NCBI GenBank assembly: GCA_018398805.1 | Contig: JAGFBZ010001939.1 | Coordinates: 62,001-126,000 of the forward strand | Source: Hirundichthys speculiger | Lineage: Eukaryota; Chordata; Actinopteri; Beloniformes; Exocoetidae | DNA length: 64,000 bases | Direction of reading: 5' to 3' | In this document: in pieces, positions 10,391-21,760 of the stretch | How the letters are laid out: each line of letters begins with the position of its first letter | Position numbering within the stretch: the first letter of the stretch is position 1 | Translations under genes and position numbers: made by a program | Notes under the pieces: generated by a model | Told to the model about the DNA's origin: nothing | Databases searched by the model: none | Seen by the model: only the letters and a program-made list of their open reading frames with translations

Positions 10391-11694
10391 CAGCATGCCT
10401 GGAGATTTTTATTGTTCTACAACAAGGTGTGGAAGTGATATCGTGCCCTCTTACTGGCTGAGGACCTTCATCTCACAGCAGGGATCCCCAGCAGCGGCGG
10501 ATCACGTCCCCACACATAAATACAGCGAACTTCCTTTGCTTGCCCTCTCTTTTCCTGCTCCTCGGTTCTCCTGCTTGGACCTCAAGATATTCTCTTTTGG
10601 ACTACTCCGGCCCGCCACAGCTCTCAGCCAGCAGCCACGAGGCCTTTCCAGTAATGCTCCAGTTAGCCACCGGTGAAAGGAAAGACCGGTTAATGCATCC
10701 CATCCGGCCAGTACCAGAAGTGACCCGCGCACGTATCGGCGCAAGGAGGCACAGTAGCGCCAGAGGACGATGCGACGGTTCCAGACGTGTTTTCATAGGA
10801 GGACCCTGCGTCGAGACACGGCAACCTGTACACGCCACGGAAGCTGAGAGAACCAGGACAAAAGGAGCGGCCATACCCGCGGAGCGTAATCAATCAGCGG
10901 TTCTGCCGTTACCAATACCAGTCATCTCCCCCGGACTCCAGGATACCTCCGACCCCCCCCTCCTCGGACCAACAGAAGTAAGAGGCTTGTGTCTGGGTAG
11001 AGATACTTAGCTGAGTTTGTTTTAATTTTTGTGATTACACTATTATTACTGTGGCACTGTTATTACGATTGAGCCCACCGGTGATCCGCGGTGCGTATTT
11101 ACCCACGTGACCATCGTGTTTCCTCGTCACTAGGCTGATCGCGTCCTGACTTCCAGACAAACGATCAGGATGAGAGTCCGGATGTCTGCTTCACACTCTT
11201 CCTCCTGTGTGGAAATCTTAGGAGCGATCACAGCATCAGTGGTTAGGAATAACCTCCGCTTTGCCTTTCCTTTCTTATTTCTTACCAACAATCTTCATGA
11301 CGAGGTTACCCTGTGATCTCGTCCACCATCTCTAGCGCATCATCGCGTGAGTCAGCGGCCATCTTGGTAAGGGACGAGATTACTGTGTGATCCATCTTGG
11401 GACCCTTCTCACATTACCACTCAAAATCCTTGTTCTAAGAACTGTTGCTTTCAGAACAACAGTCCTATTGAGACTGATTGTGCCGTTCAGTGTTTGTTTC
11501 CTCATTTATCAGGTGGTGCCCGGTTTCAATGTCCAACTTTGGTAATAGATTTCTGGTTATTAACAACTATCTCTTAAGACAGTTGGTAATAACCCCCTTT
11601 TATGACTAAACAAGCATGTTATATGCACAACATAACTGGTGCACAGTGAGAGCGATCACACTTGTGAGCCTGACCCGGTAATGCTCTATGGGAA
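10391..11694. other. CpG-rich segment of unknown nature
   Basis: The segment is GC-rich with many CG dinucleotides, especially 10680-10900. The longest frame (10540-11010, plus, 156 codons) has no recognisable domain and overlaps equally long frames on the other strand, typical of GC-rich non-coding DNA. It could be the 5' part of a retroelement or a CpG island. I could not identify terminal repeats. Confidence 0.4.
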
Positions 11695-11695
11695 G

Positions 11696-11736
<41 letters not shown>
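11695..11736. repeat. (TA)n microsatellite
   Basis: Roughly 40 bases of alternating T and A with single C and G interruptions near the ends. Confidence 0.97.
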
Positions 11737-13218
11737 AGTTAGTAAAGTTTGTTACTCTACAAGGCTTCAATTATAGGTATTACTTAAAGTGCCAATTAGC
11801 TGACTTTTCAGATCAGCTGTCAATCAGAGGCCTGTAATTACAAATGTGAATGAAAGATGTTTATCTTTTTTTTTTAATAGACTCATGTGGAAAGAAATGA
11901 CATTCAGACGTCAAGAAGCTCCACATTCGATGAAATTTCATCCATGTGGGGTTTTGCCGAAGCCTTTCAACGGTGAAAATCTGCAAAGACACCAGTGTCT
12001 GACATCGTACTCCCTTTTCCTCGGCACAACCCTTTAAATGCATAATTACGAGGCTGCAGTGACAGCTAGTGGCTCAAACTGCAAACTGCAACCAAACAGA
12101 CAGTCATGAGATCGGGACGAGTCTGGATAAAAACAACACGTTTTCCTGGATTGTTAACATCAGTGAGAGGAAGATGGACCAGCGACTGAGACATGTTAAT
12201 CCAAAAGACCCAGCCAGACACCATGAAACCAATCACAGAGGTTTGTTTATTTGCTTTGGGCAAATTAGAAGGGGAAATCAATAAAAATGAAAAAATCGAT
12301 CTAAAACTATCTTTGAATTCAATACACTGTGGTGCACGGATCAAGCGTCACAGATCTTGGTATCATGCTTGAGTCGGCGTGGGTCGGATCAGGCAGGAAA
12401 GAACCGTCTCCTGGAAGCAACATGTGATAGATTATTCAGCGAACCTGCAGGACAGCCGCAGCCTGTAGCCTGTAGCTAAAGATGAAATGAGATTTGGGAA
12501 AAAGGGAAACAAAAAAAAAAAAAAAGAAGAAAATCTAAATGACCTGGAGATAAAACTGTGAGCCCATCGTCCACCGCGATGCTCCGAGCCGCCGCAGCAA
12601 CGAGGCTTGGAGAGGAAATGAACAGGAAGGACGAGTCTGACCAAATAAAGAGGCGTCGCTATCAGTGTTGTTACCTGCAGATGCTGCAGAACAACGGCTC
12701 ACATTTACCACTCCTGAGATAAATAATGCATCCGTTTGTCCACATCTCAGCCCCCGGAGAAGTACATCCACTCAGAAAGGTAGGAATACTCGGATCTAAA
12801 AGAAGAACAACACAGAGAGCGTGAGGAAATATCCTTCAGATGCACTAATGACAGTCATACGAAGATCATGTGAGAGGACAGAAACTGAGCTTCAGGGAAG
12901 GATTAAAACAAAAAAACAGTAGTCGGAAAAATACAGTTCAGTAAAGTCCATCTTTAATGTTCTTAATCAATAAATGACAGTTTCTTCTGAATGGGAAGCA
13001 TGAATTATAATGTTCTTGTTGTGTTCTCTCTTTACTGGATTTGTGCAAACCCATCAGTGGATGGACACGGAGCTCTGGGACATGCTGGTCAAAGTGCAAC
13101 TCCTCCAGTTTTATATGCAAAAAGAAGTATTGCTTGAACGCATGATGCTAAGTTAACATCCAGGAAAGCTATACGCTCATGCTAACAATGCCTCGCAAAA
13201 AGGAGATCTCTGAAGACA
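11737..13218. other. Unique non-coding DNA
   Basis: No gene recognised. Poly-A occurs at 12511-12525. Several frames of 60-90 codons occur on both strands at 11846-12344 and 12432-12771 but overlap one another and show no family motif. Confidence 0.5.
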
Positions 13219-13220
13219 TA

Positions 13221-13587
13221 CAGTCATGGAAAAAATGATTAGACCACCCTTGTTTTCTTCAGTTTCTTGTTCATTTTAATGCCTGGTACAACTTAAGGTA
13301 CATTTGTTTGGACAAACATAACGATAACCACAAAGATTGCTCATAAGAGTTTTATTTAAGAGCTGATATCTTACCATTTTCCATGGTTTTCTTGATTATA
13401 ACCTAAATCACTTTAGTTTTTACATCAATAGCTATGGTGTTGTACTGCCAAAAACACTGCATTTTATGCATTCAGTGTTTTCTTTTCTGTCTGTTTTAGT
13501 CACATGATGACGTTTAGTGGTACCAGGTATTAAAATGAACAAGAAAGTGAAGAAAAAATGGTGGTCTAATAATTTTTTCCATGACTG
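13221..13587. mobile_element. Tc1/mariner-type MITE, 367 bp, TA-flanked
   Basis: The ends CAGTCATGGAAAAAATGATT and its near-exact inverse ending ATTTTTTCCATGACTG form terminal inverted repeats of about 29 bp (through AGACCACC). The element is bounded on both sides by TA, the target of Tc1/mariner transposases. There is no open frame, so it depended on a transposase supplied in trans. Copy 2 is at 19637-20005 in inverse orientation. Confidence 0.92.
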
Positions 13588-13589
13588 TA

Positions 13590-14241
13590 CAATCAGCACA
13601 GGTCAACAAAGCTGGACAAACTGTACAGACGGTAAATACTTCTAGAACCGAGAACCCAGCCAAAGGCAGATGCCCTCAAAACTGGTCAGAGAAGCTTTGT
13701 TGAGAGAAACGTTCATAGGTTACTTCTGAACACGGTGCAGTTGAGATCCAGAGCTGCTGAAGGTACCTGAGAAGGGTCAACCAGCTCTTAATGTCACTTA
13801 AATTGCTCTTCAGCACGCTGTAAATATTTAATCGGTCGCTCAGTGGAACCGAAGTGACACTGAATCAAAACTCAATCGACCAGACGATGAATTTTGTGAA
13901 CCAGAACCTGACTGCTTTGGAGGCCAGGAGGCTCCAGCCCCAGTTTGAGAGCACAAAGCCTCACATTTCAAATAGCTGATCTGAGATCGTCTCCACAGCA
14001 GCGGCAGCAACAGCAGGAATCCCCTCTGTGATATCACAGGATCCACGTGATGCGGCGTCTCGTCCTCGCTGCCAGAACCGATCACTCGTGATTCAACCAG
14101 ACAAGCTTCTGAAGCATCCCGGCAGCGCTCTGCTCCGAAATAAACAAGACTAACCAGAGAGAAAGAGGAATGCACTGTCATGACAAGAGTTTGGGAAAAA
14201 CATAATGAAAATACGTTTTTTTGTGTGCGTGGTTTGTGATA
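13590..14241. other. Unique non-coding DNA
   Basis: No gene recognised. A 154-codon minus-strand frame (13840-14304) spans most of it, but its start lies inside the neighbouring Tc1 terminus and the predicted protein has no familiar domain; I regard it as chance. Confidence 0.5.
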
Positions 14242-14464
14242 TACAGTTGAAACCAGAAGTTTACATACACTGTAAAATAACACCTCCTTTATTTTCTTCC
14301 TCACTGCCTGACATTACATCAGATTAAATGTCTCCTTTTTTCAGTCTGTTAAGATTTGCAAAATAATTTCTATTTGCTAAATGTCAGAATAGTGAGAGAG
14401 GAATTTATTTTTTTAGATTTTTTTTATGACTTTCTTTGAAGTCAGAAGTTTACATTTACTAAGA

Positions 14465-15157
14465 CACGTGTCAAACACAAGGCCTGCGGGCCAAATGTGG
14501 CCCGCCACATCATTTTATGTGGCCCTCGAGAGCTTGTGCATTATTGGCTTAAATTTTAAACCAATATTTTAAGGCTTAAAAAAGGGTTATGCCGCTTTAA
14601 AGCGCATATTGACAATAAACTCCATCTCCCACAATGCATTTGCATTGTCACCGATAGCAATTTATAACCATGAGCAAGATGATTTTGAGAACTGATGGAC
14701 TTGAGAAAAACCTCTACAAACTAACTACAATATGTTTAAGAAAAAAGAAATTGATGCACAAGGAAGGCGGTGTCAGTCATGAAAGAGTTTAATCTACGTA
14801 TGCTAAATTTAGCCAGCAAGAAAAACAAAGAATCACTTCCACTTCTGAAACCAAGATAATGGATACTCTGAGTAATGTTTACAGAGTCCGTTACCATAAC
14901 AACGGACTCCGTAAACATTACCTGTACGAGAGCAGGTTTACAACCACAAACCCTGAGTTTAATATAATAATGAGTCAAATATTTGAAACTTTAATATATA
15001 ATAAATACTGAAACAGTCATTTAACAATATAATAAGGTGCAGTCTAATTTATTTTGATTTATATTGCATTTTGTTACATTCATGCTGTCAATCTGGCCCT
15101 TCGAGGGCCACCATGATGCTGATGTGGCCCTCAGTGAAAATATGTCTGACATCCCTG
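14465..15157. mobile_element. hAT element nested in the Tc1 element
   Basis: The left end reads CACGTGTCAAACACAAGGCC and continues GCGGGCCAAATGTGGCCCGCC; the right end, inverted, reads CAGGGATGTCAGACAT. Both resemble the CAGGGGTGTCAAAC terminus common among fish hAT elements; the left end has lost a few bases. Flanking 8-mers TACTAAGA and CACTAAGA agree at 7 of 8 bases. GTGGCCC-rich text recurs at both ends. No transposase frame was recognised, so it is probably non-autonomous. Confidence 0.75.
14872..14921. repeat. 21-bp inverted repeat with 8-base loop
   Basis: Arms 14872-14892 and 14901-14921 are complementary except for one base and begin GTAATGTTTAC on either strand. The structure sits inside the nested hAT element. 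It could fold into a hairpin, but no function can be assigned. Confidence 0.9.
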
Positions 15158-15229
15158 CACTAAGATTTCTATTCCTGTAAAAAATTGGGGAAAGTCCAGG
15201 CCTCGGTAAGCTTCTGCGGACTCTAAATA

Positions 15230-16560
15230 TCCTTGTGTGGCATCATTGGAAAATCGAAATAAAATCAGCCAAGATATCAGGAAGATAACTGTGGACCTGG
15301 TTCATCCTTGACTACATTTAGCATCATAGCGCTCAGGGGAGGAGGTGGGTTTGTTTGTCCCAGAAATAAACGTGCATACGCACAAAGTTGCTGCTGAAGC
15401 TGGTCAGAAAGTGTCATCATCCACAGAGAAACCAGTCCTGAACCAACATGGACTGAAAGACCACTCAGCCAGGAGGAAGACGTTACTCCAAAAGAGACAG
15501 AACAAAGACAGATTACAGTTTGTAAATTCACACATGGACAAAGACCTTAAATACTGGAGACATGTCCTGTGATCTGATGAAACTAAAGTTGAACTGTTTG
15601 GAGATAATGACCATCATTACACTTGAAGGAACTTCAAATGAGTTCTTCAGAAGGAGGTCTGTGAGTGGTATGAACACTCGGGCGATACCCCATTGGCAAA
15701 CCTCCTTTGGGATGAATGTGGTATCTGTTGTGGGTGGGAAAATCTGGAACAGCCTTCCTTATACTATAAGGGATTGTCCCTCCTACTGTTCCTTTAAGGG
15801 AAATCTCAAAAAACATCTCAAATCTGTGATCATTAATTGTTGACTGTATTTTATTCTATTGTTCACCTCCTGAAAACAGACCCGACCTGTGACCTAAGTG
15901 TGTACATATACATTTATGTACTCTATACACAATCTCGCTTACATCGGTGTAACCATGTATGCATACCTGCTAATGCACTGTAAAACTCAGTACAACGCAC
16001 TATGCACCTTAAAAACCTGCGCAAATGGGCAACGTGCAATAATTTGAGCATTTTACGTCATATTGCTAAAAGAACTTTAGCACTTGCACTTTACCATCTT
16101 ATGAACATCTGGTCCCTCTTCCGGTCTGCAATCAACAGGGACGTCTTGTTTTTTCGACTTTCTTTTGTTGTTACAAATGTGCGATCTTTGACTATGTCTA
16201 TGTTTTACATTATTGATACTATGTGTCGTGTAATGTTGTACGGTATGTAGCTTTTTACTGCTAATGCAAATGAGCCTTCTGGCTATTAATTGGGTATATT
16301 TATATTTCAAATGTTCATTAATATACAATGTCCCTCTACACTAAATAAAGTGATAAAAAAAAAACTTGGGGACCGAGAACACCATCCTGACTCTGAAGTA
16401 CGGGGATGGCAGCATCATGATGTGGGGGGGTTTAGCTGCAGGAGGAACTGCTGAACTTCACTAAATAGATCGCATTATGAGGAAATATTATGTAGGAATA
16501 TTAAAGCAACATCTCGAGACATCAGCCAGGAAGTTAAAGCTTGGGTGTAAATGAGTCTTC
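15230..16560 (+). pseudogene. Tc1 transposase pseudogene, interrupted
   Basis: Before the LINE insertion one frame reads RQNKDRLQFVNSHMDKDLKY then WRHVL, a stop codon where Tc1 proteins have Trp, and SDETKVELFGDND. The Asp of SDE is one of the catalytic metal-binding residues of Tc1 DDE transposases. After the insertion (from about 16366) the nucleotide text still follows the Tc1 pattern, with a GGCAGCATCATGATGTGGG motif (WQHHDVG) and later text. Stops, frame changes and the insertion make it non-functional. Confidence 0.8.
15627..16365 (+). mobile_element. LINE 3' end nested in Tc1 transposase
   Basis: The 5' part encodes, up to a TGA at 15841-15843, a C-terminal tail with VVGGKIWNSLPYTIRDCPSY and FKGNLKKHLKS. 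The pattern WNSLP followed by FKxxLKxHL ends the reverse transcriptase protein of many fish LINEs. About 520 bp of 3' untranslated sequence and an AATAAAGTGATAAAAAAAAA tail follow. The pentamer ACTTG borders both sides (about 15622 and 16362), a possible target duplication. The copy is strongly 5'-truncated. The clade is not resolved. Confidence 0.75.
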
Positions 16561-16662
16561 AGATGGACGAATGACCCTGAACGCACCACCAGATTAGTTA
16601 CAAAGAGGAAATAAATGTGTATCTTTTTATACAGTGTCTGTAAACTTCTGGTGTCAACCATA

Positions 16663-18582
16663 TGAGCAAGACAGACAAAATACTTAACAATAATTAACAC
16701 AAGACATAAAGGGAAGAGTCTCACACTGAGGCAGCAGTGCTCCTCATTGACCAGGAGGCTGGAAGGAGCAGAAAAATACTGGATCTGATACAGGCGGAAA
16801 AACCTTTTTTTATTTCAAGGGTCTCAAATCTCAATTGTATACTATATTTTATTACACTGGCATCCAAACTGACAGCTATCTGGGGGCCTCGTTAAAGCCA
16901 TTTCCTAGACGTTGGAGTTAAACTGGCAGTGCTGACCGCGTGGGAATCAACTGCGATCAGAAATCCCCCGTCAAAAACAAATACATAAATCAAAAATAAA
17001 AGATCTTTGATTTTTGGACCAGCGGCTGCCCTCTCCACAGCCCGTTTTTACTTCCCAGTGATTCACTTTCTTTTGTTTTCGCACCTCTTTTTGGTGCAGC
17101 AGAACAGTGAAACCGGAAAACTATTCTTCATCATCGTACCTCCGACCGCTTCCCTTTTTCTGACGTCGCCACCCGACATTTCCAGACCAGAAACTGGACA
17201 GCAGAAATGGCACCGGGGCTCGATGAATGTCGCTGCCGCCGACTGCAAATGCAATTTTAACAGACTCGAAGCCCAGCTGGAGACTCAGCGGGGGTCACAC
17301 TCACCGATGGCTTATCATTAGGAGAAACTGTGTTTGTTCTACCATCATGGGAGAATCAAAATAATGCTGCTTTTACAGAAAAAAAAGAAAAAAAAGGCTC
17401 AGAGACTTTGCCCCTTTACTGTGCTCTCCAGCTGAGAACCTACACCAAACCAGTTGGAGTCCAGCATCAAGGTGCTTATCTGATCTGATTTTCTCAGCCG
17501 CTGCTCACATTCTGCTGGGGGCCAAGAAACCCTCACAGCCTTCAAAACATAAAGCAATAAGAATAGAACACAGTTCCAATAACGTTATTAAACCGCCTTC
17601 AGAGGACCAGAAATATCAGGCATAGTTAGGAGACGGGGGACTGTGTTAAGGATTTATGAGCGGCTGGTGTGTTGCCAGCTACAGAAAGTTGTTGCAGCGC
17701 TCTCGGGTTGGAGAGTCGGACTAACGGTTATCCAGTCTGAGGGTTAGACAGGAGCCAAATTAGCCATCTGCAGCAACTCAAACCTCATAAATTTCATAAG
17801 TACCCAGTATCCCCTTAGCAGGACCGGTTCATGCCTATACCTGGCCTTCACCCAGATTCAGCTCACACGTTAGCCCAGACCACAACCTCACCTTGACATT
17901 TTGCTTCATTATGAGCGGCTGTTATAACCCACAAGGCCGAGCGGTCCTGACAAGGTCAGGGATCGTAGCAGAAAAGGTCTTGTTGAGACAAGATTAAAGC
18001 AAAGCACACACACAAATGCTACGCTTGTCAGTAACACATATTTAGTGTAAGTCTCATCTTAAAAAATGTAAAATAAAATAAAGCTTATTGCCACTGCCAT
18101 TAAAGTCATCCTGTTTTTATGAAAAATAAAAAGTCTACAAACAAAATCCAACAAAATGATTGTGTCTCAGTACAATCAGAACATTAAAACAGGTAATTTC
18201 TGAGGTAACAGCAGAAACTTTTAACGGGGAGTTCAACTTGTCAGTTGTTACAAATAACCTTGTTTCTGTTGAATCCTCCGTCTGGGAGAACTTTAAAGTG
18301 AAAATATCCATGTTAAAGTTCAGTAACTTTACCAATCCATCAAAAAAAAAAAAAAATTAAAAAAAAATTAAAAAGTGACATTTTTTTACAGTTTTTCATG
18401 TTTTTAATTCTAACACAATAAAATGAAAAAAAAATGCCTGTTTTTTTATATTTCAATTTTCAACTTGGTTAAAAAATACGACATGAAAAAACGGGCCACA
18501 GGACTGAATTTGTTTTATAATTGAGGACTGGACTTTCTGTTGTCATTACACATCTGTGCCACTAGATGGAGCCACACTAAAG
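16663..18582. other. Unique non-coding DNA
   Basis: No gene recognised. The right part (18340-18450) is A/T homopolymer-rich. Frames at 17007-17321 (plus) and 18135-18360 (both strands) have no recognisable domain. Confidence 0.5.
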
Positions 18583-18584
18583 TA

Positions 18585-19322
18585 CCGTATTTTCTGGACT
18601 ATAAAGCGCACCTGAATATAAGCTGCATCCATTAAAATATGAACGAAATATATATTTTGTCACATATAAGCCGCACCGGACTATAAGCCACCGGGATTCA
18701 GGCTGAGAAATAAGATATTTACATCGAAAAATTTTGTACCATAAGTGTTTATACATATACCTGAACTGATTTTTCCTCCTCCTGTGTACTGAAACCCCCC
18801 CACACAGCAAAGACATCCGGAACGGACCCACGAAATGGACCACGTATCGGGGTCCACTCGCACTCAGCGCCAGATCCGCTTTGGAGCCGGATCGCGGACC
18901 TGCCGGCTCCACGCTGCGTCCGGTCCGCATCTGCGATTAAAACCTTAACTCGCGGCGGGTCCAATCAGAACCCTGAAATCAAACACAAAACATCAAACAA
19001 ATACAAACTGACTGGACAGACAGAATGAATCCAGGTGTGTCTGAGTAGCTACAATGGTCAAACACACCTGGATTAATCAGTTTGTCCAATAATAACAGGT
19101 ATTGATGCTCACTAAATGAATGTAGCGTAGCATAGCAAACATAGGCTACTGAACAAAAACAGAATAGCCTTTAACTACTTGGTTTGTCTTTTGGTTTTTG
19201 CACTTCCTGCTAGAGCGCCCCCTGAGGGCTGAAAAAAATTCATAGAAAAGCAGCATCTCTGTATAAGCCTCATGGTTTAAAGCGTGGGACAAAAGTAGCG
19301 GCTTATAGTCCGGAAAATACGG
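18585..19322. mobile_element. TA-flanked DNA transposon, 738 bp
   Basis: The left end CCGTATTTTCTGGACTATAA and the right end (inverse CCGTATTTTCCGGACTATAA) form inverted repeats of about 20 bp, and sub-terminal AAGCYGC motifs recur. TA lies directly outside each end (18583-18584 and 19323-19324), pointing to a Tc1/mariner-type mechanism. The GC-rich centre (18780-18960) differs in composition from the ends and may be foreign sequence. Overlapping minus-strand frames there show no transposase motif. Confidence 0.8.
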
Positions 19323-19399
19323 TAACCAGCTAGAGAACAGCAGGACAGTGAACACATGGAGCAGATCTGATGGAACATGGAGGAATGACGCGAAAGTTT

Positions 19400-19581
19400 T
19401 GTTGCAGTCTAGAATTTTTTTTTGCAGACAGAATTGTTAATATTGCTACTTGAGTTGCTACCCGAACTGTAAAGTACACAGATTTTTACCGTTCTCCATG
19501 TCTGTTTTAGCTTTTCCGCATGTTTACCTGCCAAGCTTCTTCCGGTTAATCGTTAATAACACGTTAAGTTGTCCAGCCCTA
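19400..19581 (-). mobile_element. hAT terminal fragment (TAGGGCTGGACAAC type)
   Basis: From 19581 leftward on the minus strand the text is TAGGGCTGGACAACTTAACG, then GTTATTAACGATTAACCGG. This terminus is related to but distinct from the one at 8440-8521. The inner boundary is uncertain and no partner end is seen. It abuts a (TA)n tract. Confidence 0.6.
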
Positions 19582-19586
19582 ATACG

Positions 19587-19622
<36 letters not shown>

Positions 19623-19636
19623 TACATACATATATA
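19587..19636. repeat. (TA)n microsatellite, left part
   Basis: TATATA repeat with CACA and CATA interruptions. With the tract at 20008-20117 it probably formed one continuous microsatellite before the MITE inserted. Confidence 0.93.
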
Positions 19637-20005
19637 CAGTCATGGACAAAATTATTAGACCACCATTTTTTCTTCACTTTCTTGTTCATTTTAATACCTG
19701 GTACCACTAAACGTCATCATGTGACTAAAACAGACAGAAAAGAAAACACTGAATGCATAAAAGCAGTGTTTTTTGGCAGTACAACGCCATAGCTATTGAT
19801 GTAAAAACTTAAGTGATTTAGGTTATAATCAAGAAAACCATGGAAAATGGTAAGATATCAGCTCTTAAATAAAACTCTTATGAGCAATCTTTGTGGTTAT
19901 CGTTATGTTTGTCCGAACAAATGTACCTTTAGTTGTACCAGGCATTAAAATGAACAAGAAACTGAAGAAAACAAGGGTGGTCTAATAATTTTTTTTCCAT
20001 GACTG
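19637..20005. mobile_element. Tc1/mariner-type MITE, copy 2, inside (TA)n
   Basis: This 369-bp element is the inverse-orientation sister of 13221-13587, with the same CAGTCATGG termini and near-identical interior. It is flanked by TA on both sides, which here is simply part of the surrounding microsatellite, so the host site offered dozens of possible TA targets. Confidence 0.92.
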
Positions 20006-20007
20006 TA

Positions 20008-20009
20008 TG

Positions 20010-20101
<92 letters not shown>

Positions 20102-20117
20102 TATATGCATATATGTA
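20008..20117. repeat. (TA)n microsatellite, right part
   Basis: About 100 bases of nearly pure TA with a few G and C interruptions, among the longest simple repeats in the window. Confidence 0.96.
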
Positions 20118-21760
20118 TAGAGAGTGAGAGAAAGGGGGAGATGTTACAGGAAATAAATTAATATCCTAAAGTATGCAAAAATATGTCTTATTATTGAAAG
20201 AGAGAGCACCTTCTGCTGTATGCAGAGCTGCAGCTCTGCTCTTCCAAAGCACATGTGACCTTTCTGTGGCAGCCTGGCCAGGCAGGTAGACACAGGCCCA
20301 ATTTATTGGTGAGCACAAAGCAGGGGGAAACAAAATTAGCCAGCAGAAGACCTCCCACCCAGAACAAATCCTCATTTCCACACAGATATTTATACAGCCT
20401 TTAAACCTCCGTGGCCTCAGCCTCTCTGCTTATACCGGCTCCATTCAGGACATGTCTTCACCTTCGGCGCTGATCTACAGCATATGAATGCAGGCGGTAG
20501 TCATGCATGTGATTACCCCGTGCGGATGTTTTATCTGTCTGTGGTTCATTCCCCTGCGGGAGGGAGGGAGGGAGGGAGCTCGGTCCCCCGTGGCCTGCAG
20601 CGTGTGTTCAGAGGAAGAACATGCATTTTTAAAAACTCAACCCCGAGCATGCTGCCGCCCTGTTCCTTTCCTCCTGATTAGCCAAGGATATGGGGGATCA
20701 TCAGGCCCGGGGGATGCAGCTACAGAAAGAAAAGGAAGGAAGAGAAGAAAAAAAAAATAGGCATGGCGATGTTTTAAAAGAAAGTTTCCGTTTGAACATT
20801 TTGATGAATGTATGATGCAGAGAAAATGGATGTTGAAGGCAAAGTCACTGGCTGTAGACCGGAGGGGAAAAACAGGGAAAAAGTGAGGTGGCTCACTGCA
20901 GGGTTGTGATGTGGAACGGACCTTTTCCCACTGCTCCATTTACTTCAATGCAGTGATTTCCAGACCCAGTTTTTCCTTTTTAAATGCACAGAATAAAATG
21001 CTCTTAACCAGGAAACTCAACCAATATACGATATTAACAAGGGCGCTGCACAGTTTTATTGGAGTGGAAATAAAAACGTGACGTTTTTTTACTGTCTAAA
21101 ACAATATTTTACATCCAGCCTGCAAGTAAAAACACGTTTTCTTTATTTGAAGACGCTGTTGACAGTAGATCACGTTTCACTTCGATGCAACGTGCGAACC
21201 CGTACCTCATTACAGCTGCAGATGAAACGGGATAAACATTGACGCTACAAAAAGTACAGTGACCTAACTAGAGCCAAAAAAAAAAAGAGCCACAGGCTCT
21301 GATGTCATGACAACGAGCAGCAGTGATCAAGATGTGAAAAGTCAGAGGCTTGAAGGCGGCCCAGTCAGCCCGAACCAGGGAGGCTGCTTCCATCTGGCCG
21401 CAGATATAATTAGGCCACAGGAAGGATCTCTAGATCCAAGGACTCAATTCTTTCTGGAAGTGTGTGTGCGTGTGTGTGTGTGTGTGGATTTATTGCTGAG
21501 CGATCAAAAAGCTGCCACTCAAGAATGATGAAGATGACCTTGACCTGGATATATCATAGCGGTTCATCACCGATTCAGCGAGGCGCACGTCTGTCAGCTC
21601 ACCTCACGCTTGCATCAGAGGGCAGCGGATTTGAATTCAGGTGGCAGATACACAGCGGGGCTTTTTACTTTCACGTCTTGAATAGGCAAAGTGAGGTTTA
21701 ATCCCATGACGGTTCTGCAGCAGTACACAGTGCATTAGGATGACTTTTACATTTTTTTTT
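20118..21760. other. Unique non-coding DNA
   Basis: No gene recognised. It contains a (GGGA)n run at 20561-20577 and a (GT)n tract at 21461-21486. The stretch 20165-20440 is free of visible repeats and rich in CAGCTGCAGCTCTGC-type and CAAATTTA-like motifs, so it is a candidate for comparison with other fish. Overlapping frames at 20484-20939 carry no domain. Confidence 0.5.

Larger units (their letters stand above)
14244..16660 (+). mobile_element. Tc1-like transposon split by a hAT and a LINE
   Basis: The left end (CAGTTGAAACCAGAAGTTTA at 14244) and right end (inverse text ending 16660) are Tc1-type inverted repeats, flanked by TA at 14242-14243 and 16661-16662. Parts of the transposase survive before and after a LINE insertion, and a hAT element sits in the left third. 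Subtracting both insertions leaves about 1 kb, below the usual 1.2-1.6 kb of complete Tc1 elements, so it is also deleted internally. Confidence 0.9.

Noticed and set aside
10540..11010. 156-codon frame, the second longest in the window
   Set aside because: No domain, and frames of similar length overlap it on the other strand, as expected of GC-rich non-coding DNA.
11513..11530. Possible retroelement primer-binding site (TGGTGCCCGG after TTTATCA)
   Set aside because: TGGTGCCC alone is too short; no pair of long terminal repeats or gag/pol text is found nearby.
13840..14304. 154-codon minus-strand frame
   Set aside because: Its start lies in the Tc1 terminus, it has no recognisable domain and no splice context.
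18585..19322. Overlapping minus-strand frames of 60-117 codons as a transposase
   Set aside because: No DDE, helix-turn-helix or other transposase motif; frames arise in the GC-rich centre of a short TA-flanked element.
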